Assembly: GCA_012729635.1 (NCBI GenBank)
Contig: JAAYCT010000016.1
Location: forward strand, 24,005 to 88,004
Direction of reading: 5' to 3'
DNA: 64,000 bases
DNA from: Clostridiaceae bacterium
Lineage (GTDB): Bacteria; Bacillota; Clostridia; Saccharofermentanales; Saccharofermentanaceae
The notes below the pieces were generated by a model that was not told the DNA's origin, ran no database searches, and saw only the letters and a list, made by a program, of their open reading frames with translations. Made by a program: the position numbers and the translations under genes. The stretch's first letter is position 1, and each line of letters begins with the position of its first letter. Shown here piece after piece: positions 1-8,260 of the stretch.

Positions 1-780
1 AATGATGAGGTTTATCTTGAAAAACTGATCATTGAACCCCGGCACATCGAAATACAGTTGCTTTGCGATGAATACGGGCATGCGATTCATTTGGGTGATC
101 GGGATTGCTCCGTTCAACGCCGAAACCAAAAAATTCTTGAGGAAGCCTCATCGCCGTTCATGAGCGATGAACTGAGAATTCGAATGGGCGGTGCCGCGGT
201 TTGTCTGGCAAGAAAAATCGGGTATACCGGTGTCGGCACGATTGAATTTCTTGTCGACCGCGACCGGAATTTCTATTTTATGGAAATGAACACACGCATT
301 CAGGTCGAGCATCCGATCAGTGAGGCAATCACCGGCGTAAATCTGATTCAGGAGCAAATCCGCAGTGCCGCCGGTGAGTTGCTCCGTTACTCGCAAAGAG
401 ATATCGTTTTTCACGGACATTCGATGGAGTGTCGAATCAACGCGGAAGATCCCGAAAATGATTTTCGACCGTGCCCCGGTACCATCCGAACCCTGTATTT
501 ACCCGGAGGACCCGGCGTTCGTATCGATTCGGCCGCCTATCCGGGGTATACGATTCCGCCGTACTATGATTCGCTTCTCGCGAAGGTAATCGTTCACGCA
601 CCTACACGGGAAGAAGCGATTGCACGGATGCGACGTGCGCTCACGGAGTTTGTCATCACGGGCGTTACGACAAATATTGATTTTCATCTCGCGATTCTTC
701 GCGAGCCGGATTTTATTCGCGGTCACTACGATAATACATATCTGGGCCGAAAAAGAGAGATCCTTCTTTGCGCGGAGTAA
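1..780 (+). CDS. accC: Acetyl-CoA carboxylase biotin carboxylase subunit, 3' part
   Basis: This is the C-terminal 259 residues of biotin carboxylase, which uses ATP and bicarbonate to carboxylate the biotin on the carrier protein in the first step of fatty acid synthesis. The frame is open from base 1, so the start lies off the left edge. Visible family motifs are EPRHIEIQLL, HLGDRDCSVQRRNQK (ATP-grasp), the catalytic MEMNTRIQVEHPISE segment and the C-terminal biotin carboxylase block ECRINAEDP with the later GVTTNIDFH. The gene is followed 35 bp downstream by a fused carboxyltransferase gene on the same strand, so the two very probably share an operon with accB upstream. Identification is secure; the truncation is due only to the window edge. 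Confidence 0.96.
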   Translation, partial: NDEVYLEKLIIEPRHIEIQLLCDEYGHAIHLGDRDCSVQRRNQKILEEASSPFMSDELRIRMGGAAVCLARKIGYTGVGTIEFLVDRDRNFYFMEMNTRIQVEHPISEAITGVNLIQEQIRSAAGELLRYSQRDIVFHGHSMECRINAEDPENDFRPCPGTIRTLYLPGGPGVRIDSAAYPGYTIPPYYDSLLAKVIVHAPTREEAIARMRRALTEFVITGVTTNIDFHLAILREPDFIRGHYDNTYLGRKREILLCAE

Positions 781-815
781 CGCGTAATCGGGACCAGCGA
801 AAAGGAGCATGAATC

Positions 816-2600
816 ATGGATGATTCGTTTTCGACGATCCGGTCCCGCCTTGAGGCGAACCGGAAATACTGGGAAGAAAAAGAGGCCGCTGAAAAGAGCA
901 GTGTGCGCGGCGAGGTCGGACAAACCGGAGTCAAGGATCGATTCAGTTATCTGATGCCGATTCCCGATGACCTCTGGGTGCGTTGCTCCTCATGTCAAGG
1001 CGTTATGCTTCGCGAGGATTTTGAGGAAAACCGAAGTGTGTGTCTTCATTGCGGGCACTGTTTCCGGGTGAACGCACACGAACGACTGGCGATGACGGTG
1101 GACGAAGGGTCCTTTGAGGAGCTCTGGGAAACCCTGTACGGCAAAGATCCGATTTCCTTTCCGAGATACGGACATCGTTTGGGCAAGCTTCGTGAAAAGA
1201 CGGGCATGACCGAGGCGGTCATTGTCGGAAGCGCGAAAATCGGCGGGTATCCTCTGATGATCGGTGCGATGGATTCGAATTTCCTGATGGGCTCGATGGG
1301 GTCGGCCGTCGGTGAAAAAATTACCAGACTGTTTGAGACCGCTACCGAAAAAAAACTCCCCGTTGTTTTATTTACCGCCTCGGGCGGAGCCAGAATGCAG
1401 GAAGGCATCGTATCGCTGATGCAGATGGCCAAGACTGCGGGCGCGGTCGAACGACACCATCGAGCGGGCTTGCTCTATATCTGCGTGATGACTGATCCGA
1501 CGACCGGGGGCGTGACGGCGAGTTTTGCCTCTTTGGGCGACATTATTCTCTCCGAGCCGGATACTCTGATCGGATTTGCCGGCAGAAGGGTCATCGAAGG
1601 GACCATTGCGCAAGCTCTTCCGGAGGATTTCCAGCGATCGGAATTCATCCTGAAGCACGGCTTTCTTGATCGAATCGTCACTCGTGATGAGATGCGTCGT
1701 GAGCTCACGGAACTTCTCGCGCTTCACTCCGGTAAAAAGGTTCCCGGCCCCGATACCGACGCGCCGAGAGGTCGTCTTCCCGCGCTTCCGAAGCATCGGA
1801 GCACCGGTTCCGAGTGTTTGTCGATCATAAGGAATCGGGAACGCCCTACGCTGAATGATTATCTTCCGATGATTTTTACCGATATTCACGAGATGCACGG
1901 CGACCGGTATTTTGCGGACGACCGCGCGATGTTCACCGGAATCGGTCGACTGAACGGTCGTCCGGTCACGATTATCGGCCATCGGAAAGGGAAAACGCTT
2001 TTAGAGAATCAGGAATGTAATTTCGGAATGCCGCACCCGGAGGGGTATCGAAAAGCACTGCGCGCGATTCGTCAGGCTGAAAAATTTGCACGTCCGGTTA
2101 TAACGATCATCGATACGCCCGGAGCGTATTGCGGTGTTGCCGCGGAAGAGCGCGGACAGGGCGAAGCGATTGCCCGAAACCTTACGGAGATTATGCCGGC
2201 TCGTACGCCGATCATCAGTATCGTAATCGGAGAAGGCGGCAGTGGCGGAGCCTTGGGAATCGCGGTATGCGACGAGCTTGCCATGACGTCAAACGCAATC
2301 TATTCGGTCATTTCTCCGCGCGGCTTTGCGTCCCTGCTCTGGAAGGATCCGTCCCGTGAAAACGAGGCGGCCGATACGGCGCACATCACGGCCTATGACC
2401 TTAAAGATTTATCCATTTGCGATACGATTCTTGCGGAGCCGGACGGCGGTGCCCATTCCGGTGCCGAGCGCATGGCGGCTACGCTTAAAACCTATCTTCT
2501 CGGTGCCGTCGACCGACACGCGAAGGCGTTTTCCAAGGACCCGGACAAGGCACTCGAGTCTCGTTACCAGCGTTTTCGAAGGATTGGAGATTGCTCCTAA
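816..2600 (+). CDS. accDA: Acetyl-CoA carboxylase carboxyltransferase, beta and alpha subunits fused
   Basis: A 594-residue protein that joins the two carboxyltransferase subunits which in most bacteria are separate AccD and AccA. Residues 1-50 are a leader; C57, C60, C76 and C79 form the AccD zinc ribbon, followed by the beta crotonase-fold domain to about residue 305 (FTASGGARMQEG, TDPTTGGVTASF). A short linker leads to the alpha domain, about 325-590 (DDRAMFTGIGR, DTPGAYCGVAAEERGQGEAI, GEGGSGGALGIAV). The reaction is transfer of the carboxyl group from carboxybiotin to acetyl-CoA, giving malonyl-CoA. The start is set by AAAGGAG about ten bases upstream. No internal stop or frameshift is seen, so this is a real fusion; fusions of this kind occur in some Firmicutes and other lineages. 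It follows accC by 35 bp. Confidence 0.95.
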   Translation: MDDSFSTIRSRLEANRKYWEEKEAAEKSSVRGEVGQTGVKDRFSYLMPIPDDLWVRCSSCQGVMLREDFEENRSVCLHCGHCFRVNAHERLAMTVDEGSFEELWETLYGKDPISFPRYGHRLGKLREKTGMTEAVIVGSAKIGGYPLMIGAMDSNFLMGSMGSAVGEKITRLFETATEKKLPVVLFTASGGARMQEGIVSLMQMAKTAGAVERHHRAGLLYICVMTDPTTGGVTASFASLGDIILSEPDTLIGFAGRRVIEGTIAQALPEDFQRSEFILKHGFLDRIVTRDEMRRELTELLALHSGKKVPGPDTDAPRGRLPALPKHRSTGSECLSIIRNRERPTLNDYLPMIFTDIHEMHGDRYFADDRAMFTGIGRLNGRPVTIIGHRKGKTLLENQECNFGMPHPEGYRKALRAIRQAEKFARPVITIIDTPGAYCGVAAEERGQGEAIARNLTEIMPARTPIISIVIGEGGSGGALGIAVCDELAMTSNAIYSVISPRGFASLLWKDPSRENEAADTAHITAYDLKDLSICDTILAEPDGGAHSGAERMAATLKTYLLGAVDRHAKAFSKDPDKALESRYQRFRRIGDCS

Positions 2601-2612
2601 AGATGGTATCAT
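2584..2612 (+). promoter_or_regulatory. Candidate sigma-A promoter for the ABC exporter pair
   Basis: TTGGAG, a 17-base spacer and TATCAT (with TGG just before it) straddle the end of the carboxyltransferase gene. This would give the exporter genes at 2695 and 4477 their own transcript with a leader of about 75 bases. Found by eye only. Confidence 0.4.
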
Positions 2613-2694
2613 ATGAGGCGGTGTATCCGTAAAATCGAGTCGGGAGTACCCGTCATTCGTTTGCACGGTTTCCGCAGGATCATCGGGAGTTTTC

Positions 2695-4476
2695 ATGAAA
2701 CAGTCACTGGTATCTTTTCTGCGACCGTATTATCGGGTCACGTCGATCGGTCTTTTTATGAAACTGATGGAGGCGGCGCTTGAGCTGACGCTCCCGATTT
2801 TTCTTTCGCGGATCATTGATTACGGCATCCTCCCGAAAAATGTTTCCTATGTGATCCGAAACGGTCTGTGGATGCTCCTGATTGTCGTTATCGCATTGGG
2901 GTTTGCGGTCATCTGTCAGTATTGCGCGGCCGTCGCGGCTCAGGGTTTCGGCGAACGGCTTCGAACCGCATTGTTTCGTCATATCAATCGTCTTTCCGAT
3001 TCCGAACAGCGGAAGGTGGGTACGGAATCATTGATGAATCGGGTGAGCGCGGACGTCGAGCGACTTCAGCTCGGTGTTTCTATGCTGGTTCGCCTCGGCT
3101 CCAGGATCCCCTTTGTAACCGTCGGAGCCATCCTGGCATCCGTATCGGTTGATGCACCGCTTTCAGCGGTGATTCTTATCGGATCGATTGCGTTTATTAT
3201 CGTGTCGGCCGTTATCATACTGACGGTTTTTCCTCTTTATGCCGAAATGCAAGGCCGTCTGGATCGAATCGGCCGAGTGGTCAGAGAGAGTTTTCTGGGT
3301 GCCCGCGTCATTCGCGCGTTTCGAAAAAGAGAAGCGCGCAGCGAACGATTGGATCATGCCGTAGGTGAGCATGAACGCAGTGCGGTCCGGGCAGCGAAGG
3401 TATCCTCGTTCATGCAACCGTCAACCCAATTCATTATGAATTGCGCAATCTGTGCCGTGTTATGGTTTGGTTCGTATCGCATAAACAGCGGTGAATTGAC
3501 CTCCGGACAGATTGTCGCATTGATCAACTATATCCTACAGATTTTGGTGGCACTGATGCTGGTGGCAAACCTGGCTGTTATTTTCACCCGGGCGGCCGCT
3601 TCGGCCGGACGGGTCCGCGAAGTGTTTGCACTGTTGCCGGAACCCGGAACGATTGACAAAATGAATTGGAAGAGAGCGGACGGAGAAAGTGAGATGATCT
3701 GCAATCCCGATGCCTTTGCCCTGGAGTTTGAAAACGTTACTTTTCGGTATACAAACGAGCACGGTGAATTATCAAAGCGGGCTTCCCTAATGAATCTTTC
3801 GTTCGGGGTGCGACGCGGCGAAACGATGGCCGTTACCGGGACGACCGGTTCGGGGAAATCCACCTTGATTCGCTTGCTGTTTCGTACAGAGGAAGTGACA
3901 GACGGTCATATCCGCGTCAACGGATCCGACATCCGTTCTTTACCTCTGTCCGAGCTTCGCTCCGTCCTGTCCGTCGTCCACCAGGCGCCGAGGCTTTTTT
4001 CCGGAACAATTGCGGAAAACCTGCGTTGGGGAAACGAAGGGGCGGATGAAGAATCCTTGAAGGAAGCGTGCAGGGTCGCGCAGGCATGGGATTTTGTCGC
4101 GGAGCTTCCCGAGGGATTGAACGCGCGCGTGGAACGAAACGGGAGAAATTTTTCGGGCGGTCAGCGTCAACGTCTGGCCATCGCGCGAGCCCTTGTTAAA
4201 GAGTCGGAGGTGCTGATTCTGGATGATTGTGCATCGGCGCTGGATTATATCACAGAGGCGAAACTGTACCGGGCGCTGGAGAAAGACAAACGCAAAACCG
4301 GAAGAACGCTGGTTATTGTTTCACAGCGGATTGCGGCGATTCGATTCGCTCAAAACATTTTGGTCCTGGATGACGGGCAGGTCGCCGGATTCGGGCCGCA
4401 CGAGCGGTTGATCCGGGATTGTGCGGAATATAAAGCCATTGCAGAATCACAGCATTTCGGAAGGGGGGCAGTCTGA
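2695..4476 (+). CDS. ABC exporter half-transporter, degenerate ATPase site
   Basis: A 593-residue fusion of an N-terminal six-helix exporter domain (about residues 15-310) and a C-terminal nucleotide-binding domain. Walker A GTTGSGKST is near residue 382 and the signature SGGQRQR near 487. Walker B reads ILDDCASALD near 507, so the catalytic Glu is Asp, and the H-loop His is replaced by Gln (VSQRIAAIR near 542). Such non-canonical residues are typical of one half of heterodimeric multidrug-type exporters (BmrC/TM287 class). The next gene starts on the base after this stop and carries the canonical site, so the two proteins should form one exporter. The substrate cannot be told from sequence; drugs, lipids or peptides are all possible. 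Confidence 0.92.
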   Translation: MKQSLVSFLRPYYRVTSIGLFMKLMEAALELTLPIFLSRIIDYGILPKNVSYVIRNGLWMLLIVVIALGFAVICQYCAAVAAQGFGERLRTALFRHINRLSDSEQRKVGTESLMNRVSADVERLQLGVSMLVRLGSRIPFVTVGAILASVSVDAPLSAVILIGSIAFIIVSAVIILTVFPLYAEMQGRLDRIGRVVRESFLGARVIRAFRKREARSERLDHAVGEHERSAVRAAKVSSFMQPSTQFIMNCAICAVLWFGSYRINSGELTSGQIVALINYILQILVALMLVANLAVIFTRAAASAGRVREVFALLPEPGTIDKMNWKRADGESEMICNPDAFALEFENVTFRYTNEHGELSKRASLMNLSFGVRRGETMAVTGTTGSGKSTLIRLLFRTEEVTDGHIRVNGSDIRSLPLSELRSVLSVVHQAPRLFSGTIAENLRWGNEGADEESLKEACRVAQAWDFVAELPEGLNARVERNGRNFSGGQRQRLAIARALVKESEVLILDDCASALDYITEAKLYRALEKDKRKTGRTLVIVSQRIAAIRFAQNILVLDDGQVAGFGPHERLIRDCAEYKAIAESQHFGRGAV

Positions 4477-6315
4477 ATGGCCGGTGAGCGATCCGTGTTG
4501 CAGGGTATGGCCAATCTGGCTCCGGACGGGAAAACACTTTCCCAAACGCGGGTCCGTCCTTCTTTGTCGAAATTGACGCGGGTCCTGTCCTTTGCCGGAG
4601 AAAAGCGAGCCGATTTGTGGATGGTGATCATATTCGGCATATTGGGCGGAGCGATGTTTGTAATCGCCCCTTTTTTTGTCGGCGAGACGATCGACCGGAC
4701 GATGACGGACGGAACGACTGATTTTCAAGAAATTCTCAAGCGGATCGGAATTCTTGTTCTGCTGTACGTCATCGGGTCGACCTTGCTTTGGCTGATGCAG
4801 TTTTTTTCCGGAATGGTCGCGGCACGAACCGCCGCGGGACTTCGCAGATCCCTCTATCGAAAGATCGATCGGCTTCCCCTATCCTTTTATGACCGATCGT
4901 CGGACGGAGATATCGAGACGCGATTTGTCTATGATATCGATGTGATTTCGGATGGATTGACACAGGGTCTCGCGCAACTCTTTCAGGCGGCGGTGACGAT
5001 TGTCGGTACCCTTGTTTTCATGGCTGTGATGAGTATTCGAATGACGCTGTTCATCATTCCGATTGCGGTCCTTACGGTGACGGTCGCGATACAAATTGCC
5101 CGCATGACCGCCGGTCAATTCGCCAAACAGCAAGAGTTGGTCGGTAAGATGAACGAACTTACGGAAGAGGTGATTTCGGGACAGCGGGAGGTTAAGGCTT
5201 TTGTATACGGGAAAAGAGCGCAAAGTCGATTTGAAGAGATCAGCGGCGCATTGTTCCGGGCGGCGAAGCGGGCACAGTTTTTGTCTTCTTTGCCCAATCC
5301 GACCACCCGCTTTATCAACCATTTTGCATATATTCTCATCGCCGTTCTCGGATTTTTCGTCGGAGGGTTATCGGTCGGGAATATTTCCGCGTACATTTTG
5401 TATTGGACGAATTTTACGCGCCCGGTTAACGATCTGACCAATATCACCGCTCAAGTGATGGCCGCATTCGCTTCCGCCGACCGTGTCTTTGAAATTCTGG
5501 ATCTTCCTTCCTCCCGAAACGCAGAAAACGGAGTTAAGGCGGATCCGGACCAGATTGAGGGAGAGGTACAATTTGAAAACGTCTTTTTCTCGTACTCCGA
5601 GGAAAAGAAGTTAATCGAAAACCTCTCTTTTATCGCACGACCGGGGGATACTGTGGCCATAGTCGGACCGACCGGAGCAGGAAAGACGACGTTAATCAAT
5701 TTGCTCATGCGTTTCTATGAAATCGAGCGCGGACAAATTCGAATCGACGGCAAAGATATCTCGGACGTGAACAAGGATACGCTTCGATCCATGTTCGGAA
5801 TGGTTTTACAGGACACATGGTTATTTGAAGGATCGGTACGCGAAAACCTGCTTTTCGGGAAGCCCGACGCGACGGATGACGAAATGATTGCGGCAGCGAA
5901 GGAAGTGCATGCGGACGGTTTCATCCGAAGACTTCCGGACGGATATGACACGATGCTTTCCGAAAACGCGGAAAATCTCTCCGAGGGTCAGCGGCAGTTG
6001 TTGGCCATCACGCGCGTGATGCTTGCCGATCCGCCGATGCTGATCCTGGATGAAGCGACCAGTTCGGTCGACTCCTGGACCGAAAAACGGATTCGGGACG
6101 CATTTGATCGCCTGATGAAGGGTCGGACCGGCTTTGTCATCGCCCATCGGCTTACGACCATACGAAATGCGGACCTGATTCTGGTGATGAAAAACGGCGC
6201 GATCGTCGAGCAGGGTAGCCATCGGGAACTGGTCCAAAGAGACGGTCTCTACGCAAAAATGTACGGTAGCGGTTCGGGGTTCTCGTCCGGCCCCTCTTCG
6301 AATGCATTGAATTAA
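4477..6315 (+). CDS. ABC exporter half-transporter, canonical ATPase site
   Basis: A 612-residue exporter half with six membrane helices (about residues 45-330) and an ATPase domain containing Walker A GPTGAGKTT near 396, a signature altered to LSEGQRQLL near 500, Walker B LILDEATSSVD with the catalytic Glu near 522, and the H-loop His in IAHRLTT near 556. It begins on the base immediately after the stop of the preceding half-transporter (TGAATG), which implies translational coupling. Together they fit the heterodimeric pattern of one consensus and one degenerate ATPase site. A second, similar pair lies at 38813-42562 on the other strand. No terminator is obvious after it; the next gene starts 77 bp on. 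Confidence 0.93.
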   Translation: MAGERSVLQGMANLAPDGKTLSQTRVRPSLSKLTRVLSFAGEKRADLWMVIIFGILGGAMFVIAPFFVGETIDRTMTDGTTDFQEILKRIGILVLLYVIGSTLLWLMQFFSGMVAARTAAGLRRSLYRKIDRLPLSFYDRSSDGDIETRFVYDIDVISDGLTQGLAQLFQAAVTIVGTLVFMAVMSIRMTLFIIPIAVLTVTVAIQIARMTAGQFAKQQELVGKMNELTEEVISGQREVKAFVYGKRAQSRFEEISGALFRAAKRAQFLSSLPNPTTRFINHFAYILIAVLGFFVGGLSVGNISAYILYWTNFTRPVNDLTNITAQVMAAFASADRVFEILDLPSSRNAENGVKADPDQIEGEVQFENVFFSYSEEKKLIENLSFIARPGDTVAIVGPTGAGKTTLINLLMRFYEIERGQIRIDGKDISDVNKDTLRSMFGMVLQDTWLFEGSVRENLLFGKPDATDDEMIAAAKEVHADGFIRRLPDGYDTMLSENAENLSEGQRQLLAITRVMLADPPMLILDEATSSVDSWTEKRIRDAFDRLMKGRTGFVIAHRLTTIRNADLILVMKNGAIVEQGSHRELVQRDGLYAKMYGSGSGFSSGPSSNALN

Positions 6316-6392
6316 CGAAGAAAAAGTGATAAATTTATCCTTAGTATATGTATTCGTCTTGACCGGATAATCGGAGAGGAAGGTGTTTTTGT

Positions 6393-6902
6393 ATGAAAAA
6401 ATCAATCGTGTACATTCTTTTGGCGGCACTCCTGATGACCGCTTTGTTTTCGGCCTCATGTAACCGAAAGACAATCAATGATGATGATTTCGAAGACATA
6501 ATGGATGATCTTGATTATGATATCAATAAGTATGTTGATGGATTGCCCAAGGGCATGGATCGTCGAATCAATGCGTACGACAGTGATGACTTTTTTGCGT
6601 TCTATGTTGAGTTTGACGATGAGGAAGATGCGATAGAAGAGTATGAAGATATTCTTGACGATGTGATGGATGCCAAAGATGATGAGGATTTTGAAGGCAA
6701 GATCAAAAAATCGGGTTCCGGAAATTATAATAAGCTGATTGTAAACGGTGATTTTGACGACGAGGTGAATGAGTTCCCGGAGGGAAATATATATGCGGTC
6801 ATATACCGGATCGAAGATATTATTATTGTCGTCGGTGCAACGGATAACGATAAAAGGGACATCGAAGAGGTCGAGGAAGTACTTAAGGAGCTCGGATATT
6901 GA
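6393..6902 (+). CDS. Small acidic lipoprotein, paralogue 1 of 3
   Basis: I do not recognise a named family. The 169-residue product has a lipoprotein signal (positive MKK, hydrophobic stretch, then SASC with the modified Cys at 23) and a very acidic exported part rich in DDEDA-type runs. Near the C-terminus it shows SGSGNYNKLIVNG and ends in VEEVLKELGY. The same two landmarks recur in the next two genes (SGSGSYKKLVANG...IIKKLGY and GNNKYTKCVADL...VVKELGY), so the three are tandem paralogues. It should sit on the outer face of the membrane. GGAGAGGAAGG lies upstream of the ATG. A role in the envelope is only a guess from location. Confidence 0.85.
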   Translation: MKKSIVYILLAALLMTALFSASCNRKTINDDDFEDIMDDLDYDINKYVDGLPKGMDRRINAYDSDDFFAFYVEFDDEEDAIEEYEDILDDVMDAKDDEDFEGKIKKSGSGNYNKLIVNGDFDDEVNEFPEGNIYAVIYRIEDIIIVVGATDNDKRDIEEVEEVLKELGY

Positions 6903-6953
6903 TTTTTGGACGGACGCCTTTTTCGATTCGCGGCTAGGAATTTATCAAATTCA

Positions 6954-6962
6954 TGCTATAAT
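6954..6962 (+). promoter_or_regulatory. Extended -10 promoter of lipoprotein paralogue 2
   Basis: TGCTATAAT, an extended -10 box with a perfect TATAAT, lies about 50 bases before the TTG start at 7011. No good -35 box is seen at 16-18 bases, as expected for extended -10 promoters. The same nine bases precede paralogue 3. Confidence 0.5.
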
Positions 6963-7010
6963 CGTAGTATGTTGGTAACCGAAAAGTATAAAGAGAAGGG
7001 GTGTTGTGAA

Positions 7011-7502
7011 TTGAAAAAGACAAAAAAGATTATTGTACTGGTATTGGCCTTTGCCATGATTCTGTCGTTGGCTGCATGCTCGAAAAAGCCGATCGACTAC
7101 AAAGATTTCAAGGACATTATGGAGGACGAGTTCGATTTTGAAGTGACCAAGATGTCCGCCGACAAGGGTGTGGACAAGAGCTACTACGCAATGGACGAGG
7201 ATTATGAGTATACCGTAACATACACGCTTTTCGATGACGAAGAGGATGCCGAGGAACAGATCGAGGATATGATCGATGAAATCGAAAAAGATATCAAGAA
7301 GGACCGGTTCGACGGCGATTTCAAGAAGAGCGGCTCCGGATCATACAAGAAGTTGGTCGCAAACGGCGAGGATGAGGACGGAAACGATATATACATCGTT
7401 GTGATTCGATCCAAAGACATGATCATTACGGCCATGACCGACAGTACGAAAAAGAGCGATATCAAGCAAATCGACGATATCATCAAGAAACTCGGTTACT
7501 GA
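7011..7502 (+). CDS. Small acidic lipoprotein, paralogue 2 of 3
   Basis: A 163-residue lipoprotein from a TTG start at 7011, chosen because AAGGGG lies nine bases upstream and the product then begins MKKTKK followed by a hydrophobic segment and the lipobox LAAC (Cys 23). A longer in-frame reading from 6906 would run through the promoter. The exported part is acidic (DDEEDAEEQIEDMIDEIE) and alternates with Lys. SGSGSYKKLVANG and the terminal IIKKLGY match the neighbours, as does a beta-like IYIVVIRSKDMIITAM stretch before the last helix. The function is unknown. A strong terminator follows, so this gene ends the transcript begun by paralogue 1 and by its own promoter. Confidence 0.85.
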   Translation: MKKTKKIIVLVLAFAMILSLAACSKKPIDYKDFKDIMEDEFDFEVTKMSADKGVDKSYYAMDEDYEYTVTYTLFDDEEDAEEQIEDMIDEIEKDIKKDRFDGDFKKSGSGSYKKLVANGEDEDGNDIYIVVIRSKDMIITAMTDSTKKSDIKQIDDIIKKLGY

Positions 7503-7529
7503 TTGATTCCGATTCATTAAAAATATCAA

Positions 7530-7572
7530 GAAGCCCGCCCGCCGATTTGATCGGCGGACGGGCTTCTTTTTT
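7530..7572 (+). terminator. Strong intrinsic terminator
   Basis: A 16-bp stem with one mismatch (7530-7545 with 7551-7566), a five-base loop and a T-rich tail. It closes the transcript of lipoprotein paralogues 1 and 2. Confidence 0.92.
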
Positions 7573-7621
7573 GTTGAGACATATATCTGTATTGAATGAA
7601 GCGGCGGGTTGCGTCAAACTA

Positions 7622-7630
7622 TGCTATAAT
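7622..7630 (+). promoter_or_regulatory. Extended -10 promoter of lipoprotein paralogue 3
   Basis: TGCTATAAT, identical to the box at 6954, lies 39 bases before the ATG at 7669 and just after the terminator, so paralogue 3 is a separate transcript. Confidence 0.5.
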
Positions 7631-7668
7631 TATTTGGTATTTATTCTGTTGCTTTCGGAGGAAGAACC

Positions 7669-8175
7669 ATGACCAAATCGTTCCGGGTGATTTCTTTTGT
7701 ACTCTTGCTGGGTATTTTTTTATTTATCCTGTCCGCGTGTAAATCGGAAATGGATTCGGACCGGTTTATTTCCATTCTTAAGGACAACGAAGTAGGAGCG
7801 AGTGTTATTAAATCGCCGGATGATGAGGATCCGAGCGAAATCATATTCGGCTCGGGGATGGATCAGGAGATTTATTTTTTTCTTTATCAGTGCGAAACCG
7901 TCGAGGATGCGAAAATCTACTACGACGACATGAAAAAAACACTGGTTGATCTGTCTCTGACCTCGGGAACCGAGGGTCAATGCGTGGAGACCGGGAATAA
8001 TAAATACACCAAGTGTGTTGCGGATTTGAAGTACGCCGAAAATGACGGCACGGGGGAAGGAACCTATGCGGTCCTGATCATGAACGGTCGATCGGTGATC
8101 ACCATAATGACCAAAGGGCTTTCGACTCCTGTGATTGAAAAAGTGAATCATGTCGTGAAGGAACTGGGCTATTAA
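7669..8175 (+). CDS. Small lipoprotein, paralogue 3 of 3
   Basis: A 168-residue lipoprotein: MTKSFR, a hydrophobic core, lipobox LSAC with Cys 24, then a mature domain less acidic than its two neighbours. Shared landmarks are the motif GNNKYTKCVADL, a hydrophobic TYAVLIMNGRSVITIM strand pair and the terminal VVKELGY. A strand-turn segment (IYFFLYQCETVEDAKIYYDDM) aligns with YEFDDEEDAIEEYEDIL-like segments of the others, so the family appears to alternate strands with an acidic helix, perhaps two related halves. It has two Cys beyond the lipobox that the others lack. GGAGG precedes the ATG. Its function is unknown. Confidence 0.85.
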   Translation: MTKSFRVISFVLLLGIFLFILSACKSEMDSDRFISILKDNEVGASVIKSPDDEDPSEIIFGSGMDQEIYFFLYQCETVEDAKIYYDDMKKTLVDLSLTSGTEGQCVETGNNKYTKCVADLKYAENDGTGEGTYAVLIMNGRSVITIMTKGLSTPVIEKVNHVVKELGY

Positions 8176-8260
8176 TCCGGATGATGATTTCGGGCACCGG
8201 ATCAACGGTAAGCACACAGATATTTCTTTTGAACGAACTGCTTTTGAATCGGAGCAACGT

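Noticed and set aside
6906..7010. Upstream extension of lipoprotein paralogue 2 to an ATG-like start
   Set aside because: It would run through the extended -10 promoter and put 35 residues before the signal peptide; the TTG at 7011 has a good ribosome site.
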